From the NCBI GenBank assembly GCA_010025475.1, contig RGTE01000046.1, forward strand, positions 1 through 8,880: a DNA stretch of 8,880 nt, read 5' to 3'. Under the pieces are notes generated by a model that ran no database searches, had not been told where the DNA came from, and worked only from the letters and a program-made list of their open reading frames with translations. This DNA comes from Verrucomicrobiota bacterium. GTDB lineage: Bacteria; Verrucomicrobiota; Verrucomicrobiia; Methylacidiphilales; Verrucolacustridaceae. Of the stretch, positions 1 to 7,103 are shown one piece after another. A program made the translations under genes and the position numbers. Numbering within the stretch: position 1 is the first letter of the stretch; every line of letters begins with the position of its first letter.

Positions 1-959
1 ATTTCCCCGGGCGAATCAGCCAAGGCCCCACAACCCACCCGGACCACCAGCCGGCCCATATCTTTCCTCTCATCGGCTTTCCTCCCCCCCTCCACCAACA
101 CCACCGGCCGGCCGACGCCGAGAATTTCCCGCACCGTGATGGTTCCCGGTTTGGTGATGACCAAATCATGCTCCCGGATCAGCCCGGCCAGGTCCTTGAT
201 CCAGCCTTTGACGGAAAGCCTTTCCTCTTTCCCAAAGACTTTCTTGAGATCGGCCTTCAACTCCTCTTCCCGTCCCACCACCGCGGTCACGTGGATTCGC
301 CGATTCTTCAATACATGCTCCACCGTCCGGATCGCTTTCCTCCGGCGGGAATTCACCAGATAAAGGACCCGGAACGGCTCGCCCGACTTGGCCTTGGGTT
401 CGCTCCTTTCGGCGCAAACAAACTCGGGCCGAACCGGCCAGCCCCCGGCACGAACCTCGCCCACGGTTGCATTCTTTCGCTTCAACTCGGCGGCTGGACC
501 CTCGTCCGCCGTCCAGATCAGATCAGCGGGAACTTTTTCCCAAGCCCGCAGATCCTCCGCCTCCAAAGCCACGCCGATCCGCTGGAAACCGGCTTCACTC
601 CGGTCCCCAACCCTTTCCTGTAAAGCCAGACCCACGGCCGGATCAAAAAAGAGGACCAGTTCGGGCGAACCCTCATCCAAAGCCAGGGCGACGGAGCGGC
701 GGAACTGGGGCCACCGGGATCTGCCGAAGGTGCCGTCGGCCGTACGCCGCACCCACTTCAGAAGTTTTTCTGTCTCTCCTTTCTTTTTTCCCATCACAGC
801 GCGGATCCGCGCGATCCATCCCTCGGTTCCCTCGTCCCCCACTTCCCGGATTTCCACGCGAATGTCCGTCCCGGCCTGATCCTCGATCCGATCCCGCAGG
901 GTGCGCGCAGCATAGTGATGCTCCTCCTGTCCGCTGGTTAGAATCAGCACGTCCCGCAT
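1..959 (-). CDS. GT28 / MGDG-synthase-like glycosyltransferase, C-terminus cut off by window edge
   Basis: The frame is open from ATG at 959 to the left edge (319 full codons, no stop), so the 3' end is missing. The N-terminus MRDVLILTSG followed by QEEHHYAARTL resembles the first strand and G-x-GH-x2-AA-x-L motif of monogalactosyldiacylglycerol-synthase-type enzymes, but the glycine/histidine part is degenerate. GGWPVRPEF (about 172-180) matches the G-x-PV-x2-x-F linker between the two Rossmann lobes. RVLYLVNSRR starts the second lobe (about 197), and HDLVITKPGTITVREIL (264-280) is the donor-sugar loop with the conserved Glu. Such enzymes move a sugar from a nucleotide sugar to a lipid or other acceptor at the membrane. 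The substrate cannot be told here. Family members are usually about 370-400 residues, so some 50-80 are probably outside. No good Shine-Dalgarno precedes the ATG. It lies 188 nt downstream of hisB with repeats between, so it probably has its own transcription. Confidence 0.72.
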   Translation of the reverse strand, partial: MRDVLILTSGQEEHHYAARTLRDRIEDQAGTDIRVEIREVGDEGTEGWIARIRAVMGKKKGETEKLLKWVRRTADGTFGRSRWPQFRRSVALALDEGSPELVLFFDPAVGLALQERVGDRSEAGFQRIGVALEAEDLRAWEKVPADLIWTADEGPAAELKRKNATVGEVRAGGWPVRPEFVCAERSEPKAKSGEPFRVLYLVNSRRRKAIRTVEHVLKNRRIHVTAVVGREEELKADLKKVFGKEERLSVKGWIKDLAGLIREHDLVITKPGTITVREILGVGRPVVLVEGGRKADERKDMGRLVVRVGCGALADSPGE

Positions 960-1030
960 GGGCGTTGTTCTATGGTTTTAAGGGAAAACAACAAGGGACC
1001 GAATGTGACAATTCGATGGCAGGGCGTCCC

Positions 1031-1063
1031 GGTAGGGGCGAGCAGTCTCTGCTGCTCGCCCGA
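1031..1063 (+). repeat. REP-like palindrome with GTAG foot, copy 1
   Basis: GGTAG (1031-1035) is followed directly by a perfect 10-bp stem, GGGCGAGCAG (1036-1045) with CTGCTCGCCC (1052-1061), and a 6-nt loop. The unit ends in GA. A GTAG tetranucleotide at the foot of a hairpin is the known hallmark of REP elements recognised by RAYT (TnpA-REP) transposases. No T-run follows, so it does not look like an intrinsic terminator. No RAYT gene is in the window. Confidence 0.7.
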
Positions 1064-1098
1064 TGGAAAAATTCGAAGCCAAGATTTCAAAAATCCAG

Positions 1099-1129
1099 TC
1101 GGACGCGCAGTAAGCTGCACCTCCCTACC
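1099..1129 (-). repeat. REP-like palindrome with GTAG foot, copy 2 (inverted to copy 1)
   Basis: On the minus strand GGTAG (1129-1125) is followed by a 10-bp stem, GGAGGTGCAG with CTGCGCGTCC, carrying one mismatch and one G-U pair around a 4-nt CTTA loop, then GA. The stem arms match copy 1 at 7 of 10 and 8 of 10 positions, and foot and tail are the same. With copy 1 it forms a facing pair 35 nt apart, like the paired REPs (BIMEs) of other bacteria. Confidence 0.62.
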
Positions 1130-1141
1130 GAATCTTTAAAC

Positions 1142-1159
1142 GGGAGGCTAAATCCTCCC
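1142..1159 (-). terminator. Hairpin over the hisB stop codon, possible weak terminator
   Basis: GGGAGG and CCTCCC form a perfect 6-bp GC-rich stem with a 6-nt loop ATTTAG that contains the hisB TAG. On the minus strand it is followed by GTTTAAAG, a short U-run only. It sits where transcription of guaA-hisD-hisB should end. It could equally be a small palindromic repeat that overlaps the gene end. Confidence 0.42.
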
Positions 1160-1744
1160 CTTCGTGCTTGGCACACCTTTTACCCTCGCATCGCGACGAA
1201 CGGCCTCCTCCAGCGCCTTGGCCAGCGCCTTGAAGATCGCCTCGATCTGGTGGTGTACGTCCCGACCATAAAGCACCTCCGCGTGCAGGTTCATTCCTCC
1301 TTGAACGGAGAGAGCCCGCAGGAACTCCTCTACCAATTGCGCCGGAAAGTTCCCCACCTTGCCCCGTTGGCTCAACCCACGGAGCTCCAGGTAGGGCCGG
1401 CCGCTCAGATCGATGGCCACACGGGCCAGCGTCTCATCCATCGGCACGTGAGCCGTCCCGTATCTCCGGATTCCCTCTTTCTTCCCTAACGCCGCCGTCA
1501 GCGCCTGCCCCAGCACAATCCCCACATCCTCCACCGTGTGGTGCAGATCCACATCGAGATCCCCTTTCGCCTTCACCTCCAGGTCAAAAAGACCGTGCCG
1601 GGCAAATAGGTTCAGCATGTGATCAAAAAAAGGAATTCCGGTTTTCACCCTGGCCGTGCCCTTGCCATCCAGACCGAGTGTGACGGAGATCTCCGTTTCG
1701 CTGGTCTTGCGGAATTTTTTGGCCTGCCGTTTGGCTTTGCTCAT
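1148..1744 (-). CDS. hisB: Imidazoleglycerol-phosphate dehydratase
   Basis: 198 residues, the usual size of the single-domain enzyme, without the histidinol-phosphatase domain of the E. coli fusion. It dehydrates imidazole glycerol phosphate to imidazole acetol phosphate in histidine synthesis, in the cytosol, normally as a 24-mer with Mn(II). Diagnostic motifs: IPFFDHM (37-43), DLHHTVED (66-73), HVPMDE (99-104), DLSGRPYL (112-119), NLHAEVLYG then [13 protein letters not shown] (152-173), and the terminal PSTKG (192-196). The metal-binding histidines (H68/H69, H164/H165) are all present. The frame is open further upstream to 2035, but that part is the antisense-free overlap with hisD. ATG at 1744 gives the normal N-terminus and overlaps the hisD stop as ATGA, so translation is probably coupled. 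The last codons and TAG lie in a hairpin. Confidence 0.97.
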   Translation of the reverse strand: MSKAKRQAKKFRKTSETEISVTLGLDGKGTARVKTGIPFFDHMLNLFARHGLFDLEVKAKGDLDVDLHHTVEDVGIVLGQALTAALGKKEGIRRYGTAHVPMDETLARVAIDLSGRPYLELRGLSQRGKVGNFPAQLVEEFLRALSVQGGMNLHAEVLYGRDVHHQIEAIFKALAKALEEAVRRDARVKGVPSTKGRI

Positions 1745-3003
1745 TTCAGACGAGTCTCGACCGAATCGGCATGGGCGTCGAGCCGCTCCAACCGGGCCAG
1801 CAGGCCGGCCGTTTTCGCGGATTTCCGCACCGCCGCCGCCCCGTACTCCACCACGCTCACCCGCTTCACGAAGTCCTCCACCCGCAGCCCCGCAAAGGTG
1901 CGGCCCGCCCCACCGGTCGGCAGGGTGTGGCTGGGTCCGGAGAGATAATCCCCCAAAGCCACGGCGGAAAAGTTCCCGACGAAGACTGCCCCGGCGCAAC
2001 GGATCCTTTTGGCCAGCGCCTTGGCCCCGCGGCACTGCAGGGCAAGGTGTTCCGGGGCAATCGCCTCGGCCAGCTCTACCGCCTGCTTCAGATCCTTCGT
2101 CCGCACCAGGGTGGCTCCCTGACGTAACACCCCCCGAAGATATTCCGCCCGCGGTTTTTCCCCGCTTTGGTTCAGGACCTCGGCCAGCACCTTGCCCAAA
2201 AAAAGAAAGGATGGGGTCAGCAAAAAGATCTGGCTGCCTGGACCATGCTCCGCCTGGGCCACCAAATCCGCGGCCACCCAGTCGGCCCGGGCGCTCTCAT
2301 CCGCAACCACCGCGATTTCGCTGGGCCCGGGCAGAAGATCGATTCCCACCCTTCCAAACAGTTGCCGTTTTGCCTCCACCACCCAGGCGCTCCCCGGTCC
2401 ACAGATCTTTTCCACCGGTCGGATCGTTTCCGTCCCGTAGGCCATGGCGGCCACGGCCTGCGCCCCACCCACCTGATAAATCTCCGTTGCCCCCGCCTTC
2501 TGCAGGGCCCAGCCCAACACCGGGTTTACCGGCCCCGGAGTGCAGGCCACGATCTCCTTCACGCCGGCCACCCGGGCCAATACCACGGTCATCAGCGCGG
2601 TGGAAACCAGCGGGGCCGTTCCCCCCGGCACGTACACCCCCACTCGACCCAACGCCGGAAAGTTCTCCCCCACGCTCGCCCCCTGCCGGTTCCTTCGGGC
2701 CCAATCCTTCGGCCGGGTGGCTCGGGCAAAGTCGGCGATGTTGGCCTCCGCCGCTGCCAGCGCCACCCGAACCTTGCCGGGAGGGGCACGGAACTTCCCT
2801 TTTACACGGAGAGTGGCCTTGGAGATTTTCTTTTTCGAAAAGCGGTTGTGGATTCGGACGAGCGCAGCATCCCCTCCCCGCTCCACTTCCCGCAGGATCC
2901 TCTCCACCGCCGAACGTACCCTGGCTTCCGGGGTCGGACGGCGGGTCAACAGAGCACGAACCCGGGAGAAGTCCTTGGGCTGCCGGCTGTCGAGGATTCT
3001 CAT
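1741..3003 (-). CDS. hisD: Histidinol dehydrogenase
   Basis: 420 residues, close to the usual 420-440. It oxidises L-histidinol to L-histidine in two NAD-dependent steps, the last two reactions of the pathway. Motifs in order: [13 protein letters not shown] (119-131), [14 protein letters not shown] (179-192), KICGPGS (199-205), DLLPGPSEI (222-230), QAEHGPGSQ (250-258), APEHLAL (316-322), [15 protein letters not shown] (351-365) and HADSVETR (411-418). By analogy with E. coli HisD the zinc ligands are Q250, H253, D352 and H411, and the catalytic pair is E318/H319. All are present. ATG at 3003 lies one base after the guaA TAG. The GGGAG at the end of guaA serves as the ribosome site. The TGA overlaps the hisB ATG. 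The other his genes are not in the window. Confidence 0.97.
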   Translation of the reverse strand: MRILDSRQPKDFSRVRALLTRRPTPEARVRSAVERILREVERGGDAALVRIHNRFSKKKISKATLRVKGKFRAPPGKVRVALAAAEANIADFARATRPKDWARRNRQGASVGENFPALGRVGVYVPGGTAPLVSTALMTVVLARVAGVKEIVACTPGPVNPVLGWALQKAGATEIYQVGGAQAVAAMAYGTETIRPVEKICGPGSAWVVEAKRQLFGRVGIDLLPGPSEIAVVADESARADWVAADLVAQAEHGPGSQIFLLTPSFLFLGKVLAEVLNQSGEKPRAEYLRGVLRQGATLVRTKDLKQAVELAEAIAPEHLALQCRGAKALAKRIRCAGAVFVGNFSAVALGDYLSGPSHTLPTGGAGRTFAGLRVEDFVKRVSVVEYGAAAVRKSAKTAGLLARLERLDAHADSVETRLK

Positions 3004-3004
3004 C

Positions 3005-4564
3005 CTACTCCCATTCGATCGTGGCCGGCGGCTTCGAGCTCACATCGAGTACGACCCGGTTGATGCCCTTCACCTCGTTGCAGATGCGGTTGGAGATCCG
3101 GCCGAGCAGATCCCCGGGCAGGCGGACCCAGTCGGCCGTCATGCCGTCCTTGCTCTCGACTGCCCGGATGGCGATGGCGTTGTCATAGGTCCGCTCGTCC
3201 CCCATCACGCCCACACTCCGGCAAGGAAGCAGGACAGCGAAGCTCTGCCAGATCCGGTAGTACCAGCCCGCCTGTTTCATCTCCTCCACCACGATCGCAT
3301 CCGCCTCCCGCAGGATCGACAACTTCTTCTCGTCGATCGCCCCCAGACAGCGGACGGCCAGGCCCGGCCCCGGGAACGGTTGGCGCCAGACCATCTCCTT
3401 GGGCAGGCCCAGCACCCGTCCCACCTCCCGGACCTCGTCCTTGAACAGCTGGCGGAGCGGTTCGACCAGCTCGAGTTTCATCCGCTTCGGCAGTCCTCCC
3501 ACGTTGTGGTGGCTCTTGATCAGCGCGGCGGGGTTGCCGGCGATCGGCACGCTTTCGATGACATCGGGATATAAGGTTCCTTGGCCGAGAAACTTGGCGC
3601 CCCGGGCCACCCGGTGCGCGGCCTTGTCGAATACCTTGATGAACTCGTGCCCGATGATCTTCCGCTTCCGCTCCGGGTCTGCCACGCCTTTCAGCCGGCG
3701 CAAAAACTGGTTCCGGGCATCCACCACGGTGAGATGGATGTTCATGTGCCGGCCGAAGATGCGCCGGACGCTTTCCGCCTCCCCTTTCCGCAGGAGCCCG
3801 TTGTCCACGAAAATGCAGTAAAGCTGCCGTCCAATCGCCTTGGCCAGAAGCGCGGCCGCCACGGAGGAGTCGACCCCGCCGCTCAGGCCAAGGATAACCC
3901 GGTGGGGCCCGACCTGCTCCCGGATCTCGTGGATGGTGCGGCGGACAAAGGAACCCATCGTCCAAGTTCCCTCGCAGCCGCAGATTTTGCGCAGAAAGTT
4001 GGCAAGGATCTCCCGACCCCGCGGCGTGTGGGAAACTTCGGGATGAAACTGCAGGCCGTAGATGTTTTCCCTGCGGACGACGGCGTAGGGGCTGTTCTCC
4101 GTGGTGGCGACGGATTCGAAACCCTTGGGCAACCGGGTGACGCGGTCCCCGTGGCTGTTCCAAATTTCCAGATTCTTGGGCAAACCCCCAAGCAGGGCGG
4201 AAGCGCGACGACGATGAAGGATCCCCCGACCGTATTCCCGCCGGGTGCCGCGGGCGACCTCCCCCCCGAACTCTTTCACCAAAAGCTGCATCCCGTAACA
4301 GATGCCCAGAATGGGAATCCCCAGATGAAAGATGCCCCGGTCCATCTTGGGGGCCTTGGGGGCATAGACGCTGGCCGGACCCCCGCTGAGGATGATCCCG
4401 CGGGGACGGAGCGAGAGGACTTCCCCGACGGAAATGGTGTGCGGAACAATCTCCGAGTAGACGTGAGCCTCACGGACCCTTCGGGCAATGACCTGGGTGT
4501 ATTGGGAGCCAAAATCCAGGATCAGAATCCGCTCCTGAATTCCGTTGGAACTCGCTGATTTCAA
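3005..4564 (-). CDS. guaA: GMP synthase (glutamine-hydrolysing)
   Basis: 519 residues, full length. It converts XMP, ATP and glutamine to GMP in the cytosol. The N-terminal class I glutamine amidotransferase domain (about 12-195) has [10 protein letters not shown], the nucleophile C89 in GICYGMQ, and H174/E176 in [10 protein letters not shown]. The ATP pyrophosphatase domain has the PP-loop SGGVDSS (228-234) and [11 protein letters not shown] (328-338). The dimerisation domain has [12 protein letters not shown] (394-405) and ends in the canonical PATIEWE. The start must be TTG at 4564. The frame has a TGA about nine codons upstream, and no ATG or GTG lies between the TTG and the conserved ILDFGSQ. 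A GGTGA sits 10 nt before the TTG. It is the first gene of a tight guaA-hisD-hisB cluster. Confidence 0.97.
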   Translation of the reverse strand: MKSASSNGIQERILILDFGSQYTQVIARRVREAHVYSEIVPHTISVGEVLSLRPRGIILSGGPASVYAPKAPKMDRGIFHLGIPILGICYGMQLLVKEFGGEVARGTRREYGRGILHRRRASALLGGLPKNLEIWNSHGDRVTRLPKGFESVATTENSPYAVVRRENIYGLQFHPEVSHTPRGREILANFLRKICGCEGTWTMGSFVRRTIHEIREQVGPHRVILGLSGGVDSSVAAALLAKAIGRQLYCIFVDNGLLRKGEAESVRRIFGRHMNIHLTVVDARNQFLRRLKGVADPERKRKIIGHEFIKVFDKAAHRVARGAKFLGQGTLYPDVIESVPIAGNPAALIKSHHNVGGLPKRMKLELVEPLRQLFKDEVREVGRVLGLPKEMVWRQPFPGPGLAVRCLGAIDEKKLSILREADAIVVEEMKQAGWYYRIWQSFAVLLPCRSVGVMGDERTYDNAIAIRAVESKDGMTADWVRLPGDLLGRISNRICNEVKGINRVVLDVSSKPPATIEWE

Positions 4565-4639
4565 GCAAACTACTTCACCGATCCGGCATCAATCGTCAAG
4601 ACGGACCCGCCAACCTGTTCGCAGAATCTTTTGAATATC

Positions 4640-4663
4640 GGGGTCGGGAGCACCCCCGACCCC
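4640..4663. repeat. GC-rich perfect inverted repeat between tRNA-Leu and guaA
   Basis: GGGGTCGGG and CCCGACCCC form a perfect 9-bp stem with a 6-nt loop AGCACC. It lies in the 139-nt gap between the tRNA 3' end and the guaA start. Neither strand has a T-run after it, so it is not a typical intrinsic terminator, and it lacks the GTAG foot of the REP-like elements. It may be another short palindromic repeat, or an RNA hairpin in the leader of guaA if the tRNA and guaA are co-transcribed. Confidence 0.6.
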
Positions 4664-4703
4664 TTGCTTAAACCGCTCCGCGAGATGGAGCTCTCTCGTT
4701 TGC

Positions 4704-4784
4704 TGCGCTCGAGAGGATTTGAACCTCCACGGGTTGCCCCACTAGAACCTGAATCTAGCGCGTCTGCCATTTCGCCACGAGCGC
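4704..4784 (-). tRNA. tRNA-Leu (anticodon CAG)
   Basis: The minus strand folds into a class II cloverleaf. The acceptor is GCGCTCG with CGAGCGC plus discriminator A. The D stem is GCG with CGC, with AAATGGCAGA in the loop. The anticodon stem CTAGA/TCTAG holds the loop TTCAGGT, giving CAG, which reads CUG. The long variable arm TGGGGCAACCCGT has a GGG/CCC stem. The T arm is GGAGG-TTCAAAT-CCTCT. The long variable arm and A73 are leucine identity features. The 3' CCA is not encoded (GCA follows), so it must be added by tRNA nucleotidyltransferase. Confidence 0.96.
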
Positions 4785-4793
4785 GACCAAGAA

Positions 4794-4822
4794 ATCATAA
4801 TTCAAAACCGTCCTCGTTCCAA
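4794..4822 (-). promoter_or_regulatory. Sigma70-type promoter of tRNA-Leu
   Basis: On the minus strand a -35 box TTGGAA (4822-4817) and a -10 box TATGAT (4799-4794) are separated by exactly 17 nt. They match the consensus at 4 of 6 and 5 of 6 positions. The tRNA begins 9 nt after the -10 box, so the transcript would start at or very near the mature 5' end. Confidence 0.65.
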
Positions 4823-4866
4823 GCCTCCCGGTATTCCGCCTCCTGCCCTTTTACCTGCCCCTAAAC

Positions 4867-4887
4867 AAGCCGGCGCTAGGCAGGCTT
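4867..4887 (-). terminator. Hairpin over the stop codon of the ArsR-methyltransferase gene
   Basis: On the minus strand AAGCCTGC pairs with GCCGGCTT (7 pairs and one internal mismatch) around the loop CTAGC, which contains the TAG stop. GTTTAGGG follows, a short U-run only. It is placed as a 3'-end terminator upstream of the tRNA promoter, but the U-tract is weak. Confidence 0.38.
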
Positions 4888-5811
4888 ATGCCCGATCGCC
4901 AACAGCGTCTGAAATCCCGGCCCTTCCTTCTCCCGGGCCACAATTTCCACTGACACCCCCTCAAACCCCGCCTCCCGGATCATTCTGCCCAGATCTGAGG
5001 GGGCAAACCCCAGCCACACATCGGCATACAGTTCCCGCGCCGCCTCAAAAGTGTGCTCCGCCAAGTCAAGAATCAGGACTCTTCCTCCCGGCCGGAGAAT
5101 CTTAAAAGCGGCCTCCAGGGCCTTGGGCGGGTGCATGGCATGGTGCAAGGCCTGACTGAGAATCACCACGTCCACCGATGCCGCCTTGATCGGCGGGTTT
5201 TCGAGGTCGCCCAGCCGATATTCGAGATTCTTCAACCCGCTCCGCTTGGCGAGATCCCGCCCCACCTCGACCATCCGTGGCGAGTTGTCGATCGCGATGA
5301 CCTTCTTCGCCCTTCCGGCCAGCAGTTGCGAAATCAATCCCTCCCCCGCACCCAGATCGGCGAAAGTTTCCCGAGGGGCCAAGGCCAAGAGAAGCCTTCC
5401 CACCGCCTCCCAGGACCGGCCCGGACAATATTTTTTCCCCAACCGCCCGGCCACGGCGTCAAAATACCGTTTGGACTTCTCCTGCCGGTGGAGAAGGACC
5501 AACCGCAAAGCTTCCGCATCCCGCGGCTTGGTCGCCAACTCCGCCGCGGCCCCCTCGGCAAAGGACCAAGCCTCTTTGAGAGCCGCTGAGGGCGCCTCAC
5601 CCCGCCGGTAAAACGCCTTCTGCCCCTCCCGACGATCCCGCACCAAGCCGACCCCTTTGAGCTGGGAAAGATGGTTGGAGATGCGGGACTGCCCCACCCC
5701 CAGCACTTCCTGCAATTCCGCCACGGAGAGCTCATTCTCCCGGAGGGCGGAGAGGATCCGCAGGCGGGTGGGATCCGCCAAGGCCCCCAGAAGACGTACC
5801 CGGTCACTCAT
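4876..5811 (-). CDS. ArsR-type winged-helix regulator fused to SAM-dependent methyltransferase domain
   Basis: 311 residues. Residues 1-75 are an ArsR/SmtB-like winged helix: [13 protein letters not shown], then recognition helix [11 protein letters not shown] (42-52) and a KAFYR wing. The metal-binding cysteines of true ArsR sensors are absent; the only cysteine is C129. After a linker with KSKRYFD, a class I methyltransferase fold begins: motif I ADLGAGEG (151-158), acidic D175 in IAIDNS, GDLENPP (201-207), [10 protein letters not shown] (219-228) and [12 protein letters not shown] (239-250). Proteins of this build, including SahR-type regulators as I recall them, are linked to the SAM/methionine cycle, and the fold is expected to sense SAM or SAH. 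Being divergent from metK-ahcY supports control of those genes and of itself (inference). Whether it keeps methyltransferase activity is unknown. The start is the first ATG that includes the whole first helix. The TAG lies in a hairpin loop. Confidence 0.9.
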   Translation of the reverse strand: MSDRVRLLGALADPTRLRILSALRENELSVAELQEVLGVGQSRISNHLSQLKGVGLVRDRREGQKAFYRRGEAPSAALKEAWSFAEGAAAELATKPRDAEALRLVLLHRQEKSKRYFDAVAGRLGKKYCPGRSWEAVGRLLLALAPRETFADLGAGEGLISQLLAGRAKKVIAIDNSPRMVEVGRDLAKRSGLKNLEYRLGDLENPPIKAASVDVVILSQALHHAMHPPKALEAAFKILRPGGRVLILDLAEHTFEAARELYADVWLGFAPSDLGRMIREAGFEGVSVEIVAREKEGPGFQTLLAIGHKPA

Positions 5812-5820
5812 CAGGCAGAA

Positions 5821-5860
5821 GATTCATCATCTTATCATGATATATCAATATTATTTTGTT
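5821..5860. promoter_or_regulatory. AT-rich divergent promoter region between regulator gene and metK
   Basis: Only 8 of these 40 bases are G or C, a sharp contrast with the GC-rich surroundings. For metK a -10-like TATTAT (5849-5854, 5 of 6) lies 41 nt before the ATG, with no convincing -35. For the regulator gene, TTGATA on the minus strand (5848-5843, 5 of 6 to a -35) lies 31 nt before its ATG, but a good -10 is lacking. The two promoters probably overlap here. Exact start sites cannot be fixed by eye. Confidence 0.45.
5833..5847. promoter_or_regulatory. Probable operator: TATCA-TGATA-TATCA half-site array
   Basis: Three adjacent 5-bp half-sites alternate in orientation: TATCA (5833-5837), TGATA (5838-5842) and TATCA (5843-5847). 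They make two overlapping perfect 10-bp palindromes, TATCATGATA and TGATATATCA. A related CATCA lies at 5825-5829. Homodimeric ArsR-type proteins bind short AT-rich dyads in promoters. The site overlaps the -35-like box of the regulator gene and lies next to the -10-like box of metK, so binding could repress both. Assignment to the neighbouring regulator is inference. Confidence 0.5.
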
Positions 5861-5895
5861 GCAGGCCGGTCGGAAGCAGGCATGCTTTCCCAACC

Positions 5896-7080
5896 ATGCG
5901 CGGACATTTCATCTTCTCCTCGGAGTCCGTTGGCGAAGGCCACCCGGACAAGGTTTGTGACGCCATCTCGGACGCGGTTCTGGATGCCTGCCTGGCCAGG
6001 GATCCGATGAGCCGGGTGGCTTGCGAAACTCTTGTGAAATCCAACCTCGTTGTCATCGCCGGGGAAATCACCACCCGCGCCAAGCTCGATTACGATACCC
6101 TCGTCCGCCGCACCATCCGCGAAATCGGCTACACCCACGAGGATGACGTCTTCCATGCCGACAAGGTCCACATCATGAACGCCCTAACCGGCCAAAGCCC
6201 CGACATCGCCCAAGGCGTCGACGCCAGGAAAGCGGACGGCAAAAAGACCGCCGAACAGGGTGCGGGCGACCAGGGCCTGATGTTCGGCTACGCCTGCCGC
6301 GAAACCCCCGAATTGATGCCCGCCCCCGTGATGTTCTCCCACCGCCTCGGCCGTGAGTTGAGCCGGATCCGCAAAAGCGGCCGCGTCCCCTGGCTTCGTC
6401 CCGACGCCAAGTCCCAGGTCTCGGTCGAATACCGGCACAACCGCCCTGTCCGGATCACTGCCGTGGTGGTATCCACCCAGCACGCCGAGGGCGTCCCCCA
6501 CCGCACGATCGAGAAGTTCATCATTGAGAAGCTCATCAAGAAGGTGTTGCCGGCCGACATGCTCGACCGCCACACCAGTTTCCTCGTCAACCCCACCGGC
6601 CGGTTCGTGGTGGGCGGTCCCGAGGGTGACAGTGGTCTCACCGGGCGAAAGATCATCGTCGATAGCTACGGCGGCGCGGGCCGTCACGGTGGAGGCGCCT
6701 TTAGCGGCAAGGATCCGACAAAAGTGGATCGCAGCGCTGCCTACATGGGACGCTATGTGGCCAAAAACATTGTGGCTGCCGGCTTGGCTGACCGGGTGGA
6801 AATCCAGTTTGCCTACGCCATCGGCTACCCCCGTCCGGTCTCCGTGTGTCTTGACACCTTTGGCACGGAAAAAATCCCCTTCTCCCGCATCGAGCAGGCC
6901 GTCCACAAAACTTTCGATTTCCGCCCGGCGGAGATCATCCGCCGCCTCCGCCTACGCCGGCCGATTTACTCGAAAACCACCAACTACGGGCACTTCGGCC
7001 ACCGCGGCAACCCGGTTTATGCGCCGTGGGAGCACACGGACCGTGTCCGCGAGCTCCGCCGCCACGCCGGCTTGAACTAG
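5896..7080 (+). CDS. metK: S-adenosylmethionine synthetase
   Basis: 394 residues, full length (family 380-400). It makes SAM from methionine and ATP in the cytosol, as a dimer of dimers with Mg and K. The three-repeat fold is intact: [20 protein letters not shown] (7-26) with catalytic H16, signature [12 protein letters not shown] (122-133), [14 protein letters not shown] (232-245) and the P-loop-like [19 protein letters not shown] (265-283). It ends in [16 protein letters not shown] at 5896 gives the standard [10 protein letters not shown] start. The frame extends upstream to 5671, but that part overlaps the divergent gene. No clear Shine-Dalgarno is adjacent; GGAAGCAGG lies too far, about 16 nt upstream. 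It is first in a two-gene operon with ahcY, 23 nt apart, and faces the ArsR-methyltransferase gene across an 84-bp control region. Confidence 0.98.
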   Translation: MRGHFIFSSESVGEGHPDKVCDAISDAVLDACLARDPMSRVACETLVKSNLVVIAGEITTRAKLDYDTLVRRTIREIGYTHEDDVFHADKVHIMNALTGQSPDIAQGVDARKADGKKTAEQGAGDQGLMFGYACRETPELMPAPVMFSHRLGRELSRIRKSGRVPWLRPDAKSQVSVEYRHNRPVRITAVVVSTQHAEGVPHRTIEKFIIEKLIKKVLPADMLDRHTSFLVNPTGRFVVGGPEGDSGLTGRKIIVDSYGGAGRHGGGAFSGKDPTKVDRSAAYMGRYVAKNIVAAGLADRVEIQFAYAIGYPRPVSVCLDTFGTEKIPFSRIEQAVHKTFDFRPAEIIRRLRLRRPIYSKTTNYGHFGHRGNPVYAPWEHTDRVRELRRHAGLN

Positions 7081-7090
7081 CCCGGCCCCC

Positions 7091-7096
7091 AGGAGG
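7091..7096 (+). promoter_or_regulatory. Strong ribosome binding site of ahcY
   Basis: A perfect AGGAGG lies 7 nt before the ATG at 7104 in the 23-nt metK-ahcY gap. It decides the ahcY start, since the frame is open 26 codons further upstream into metK. It is much stronger than anything before metK, which suggests AhcY is translated more than MetK from the shared message. Confidence 0.85.
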
Positions 7097-7103
7097 AACC
7101 ACC

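Noticed and set aside
1036..1061. An intrinsic terminator between hisB and the glycosyltransferase gene.
   Set aside because: The stem is strong, but no T-run follows on either strand, and the GTAG foot and second inverted copy fit a REP-like repeat better.
467..1489. A 340-codon plus-strand frame across the glycosyltransferase, repeats and hisB.
   Set aside because: It crosses two minus-strand genes and the intergenic repeats, is low in complexity, and has no family resemblance.
1656..3188. A 510-residue proline-rich open frame on the plus strand.
   Set aside because: It lies opposite hisD, which has all its catalytic motifs. The composition (long runs rich in P, R and S) is what GC-rich antisense frames give, and no domain is recognisable.
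3581..4558. A 325-codon plus-strand frame opposite guaA.
   Set aside because: Shadow of guaA. It shows no recognisable domain, and guaA is intact through the whole stretch.
5671..5895. A 75-residue N-terminal extension of MetK.
   Set aside because: It would overlap the divergent regulator gene and its promoter. MetK from ATG 5896 already has the standard N-terminus.
5812..5895. A SAM or SAH riboswitch in front of metK.
   Set aside because: The leader is only 84 bp, very AT-rich in its core, and lacks room and pairing for the known SAM or SAH riboswitch folds. Protein control fits better.
1148..7080. Readthrough or recoding of TAG (e.g. pyrrolysine), given its frequent use.
   Set aside because: GuaA, HisB and MetK all end at their normal C-termini at TAG, and no conserved protein continues past one.
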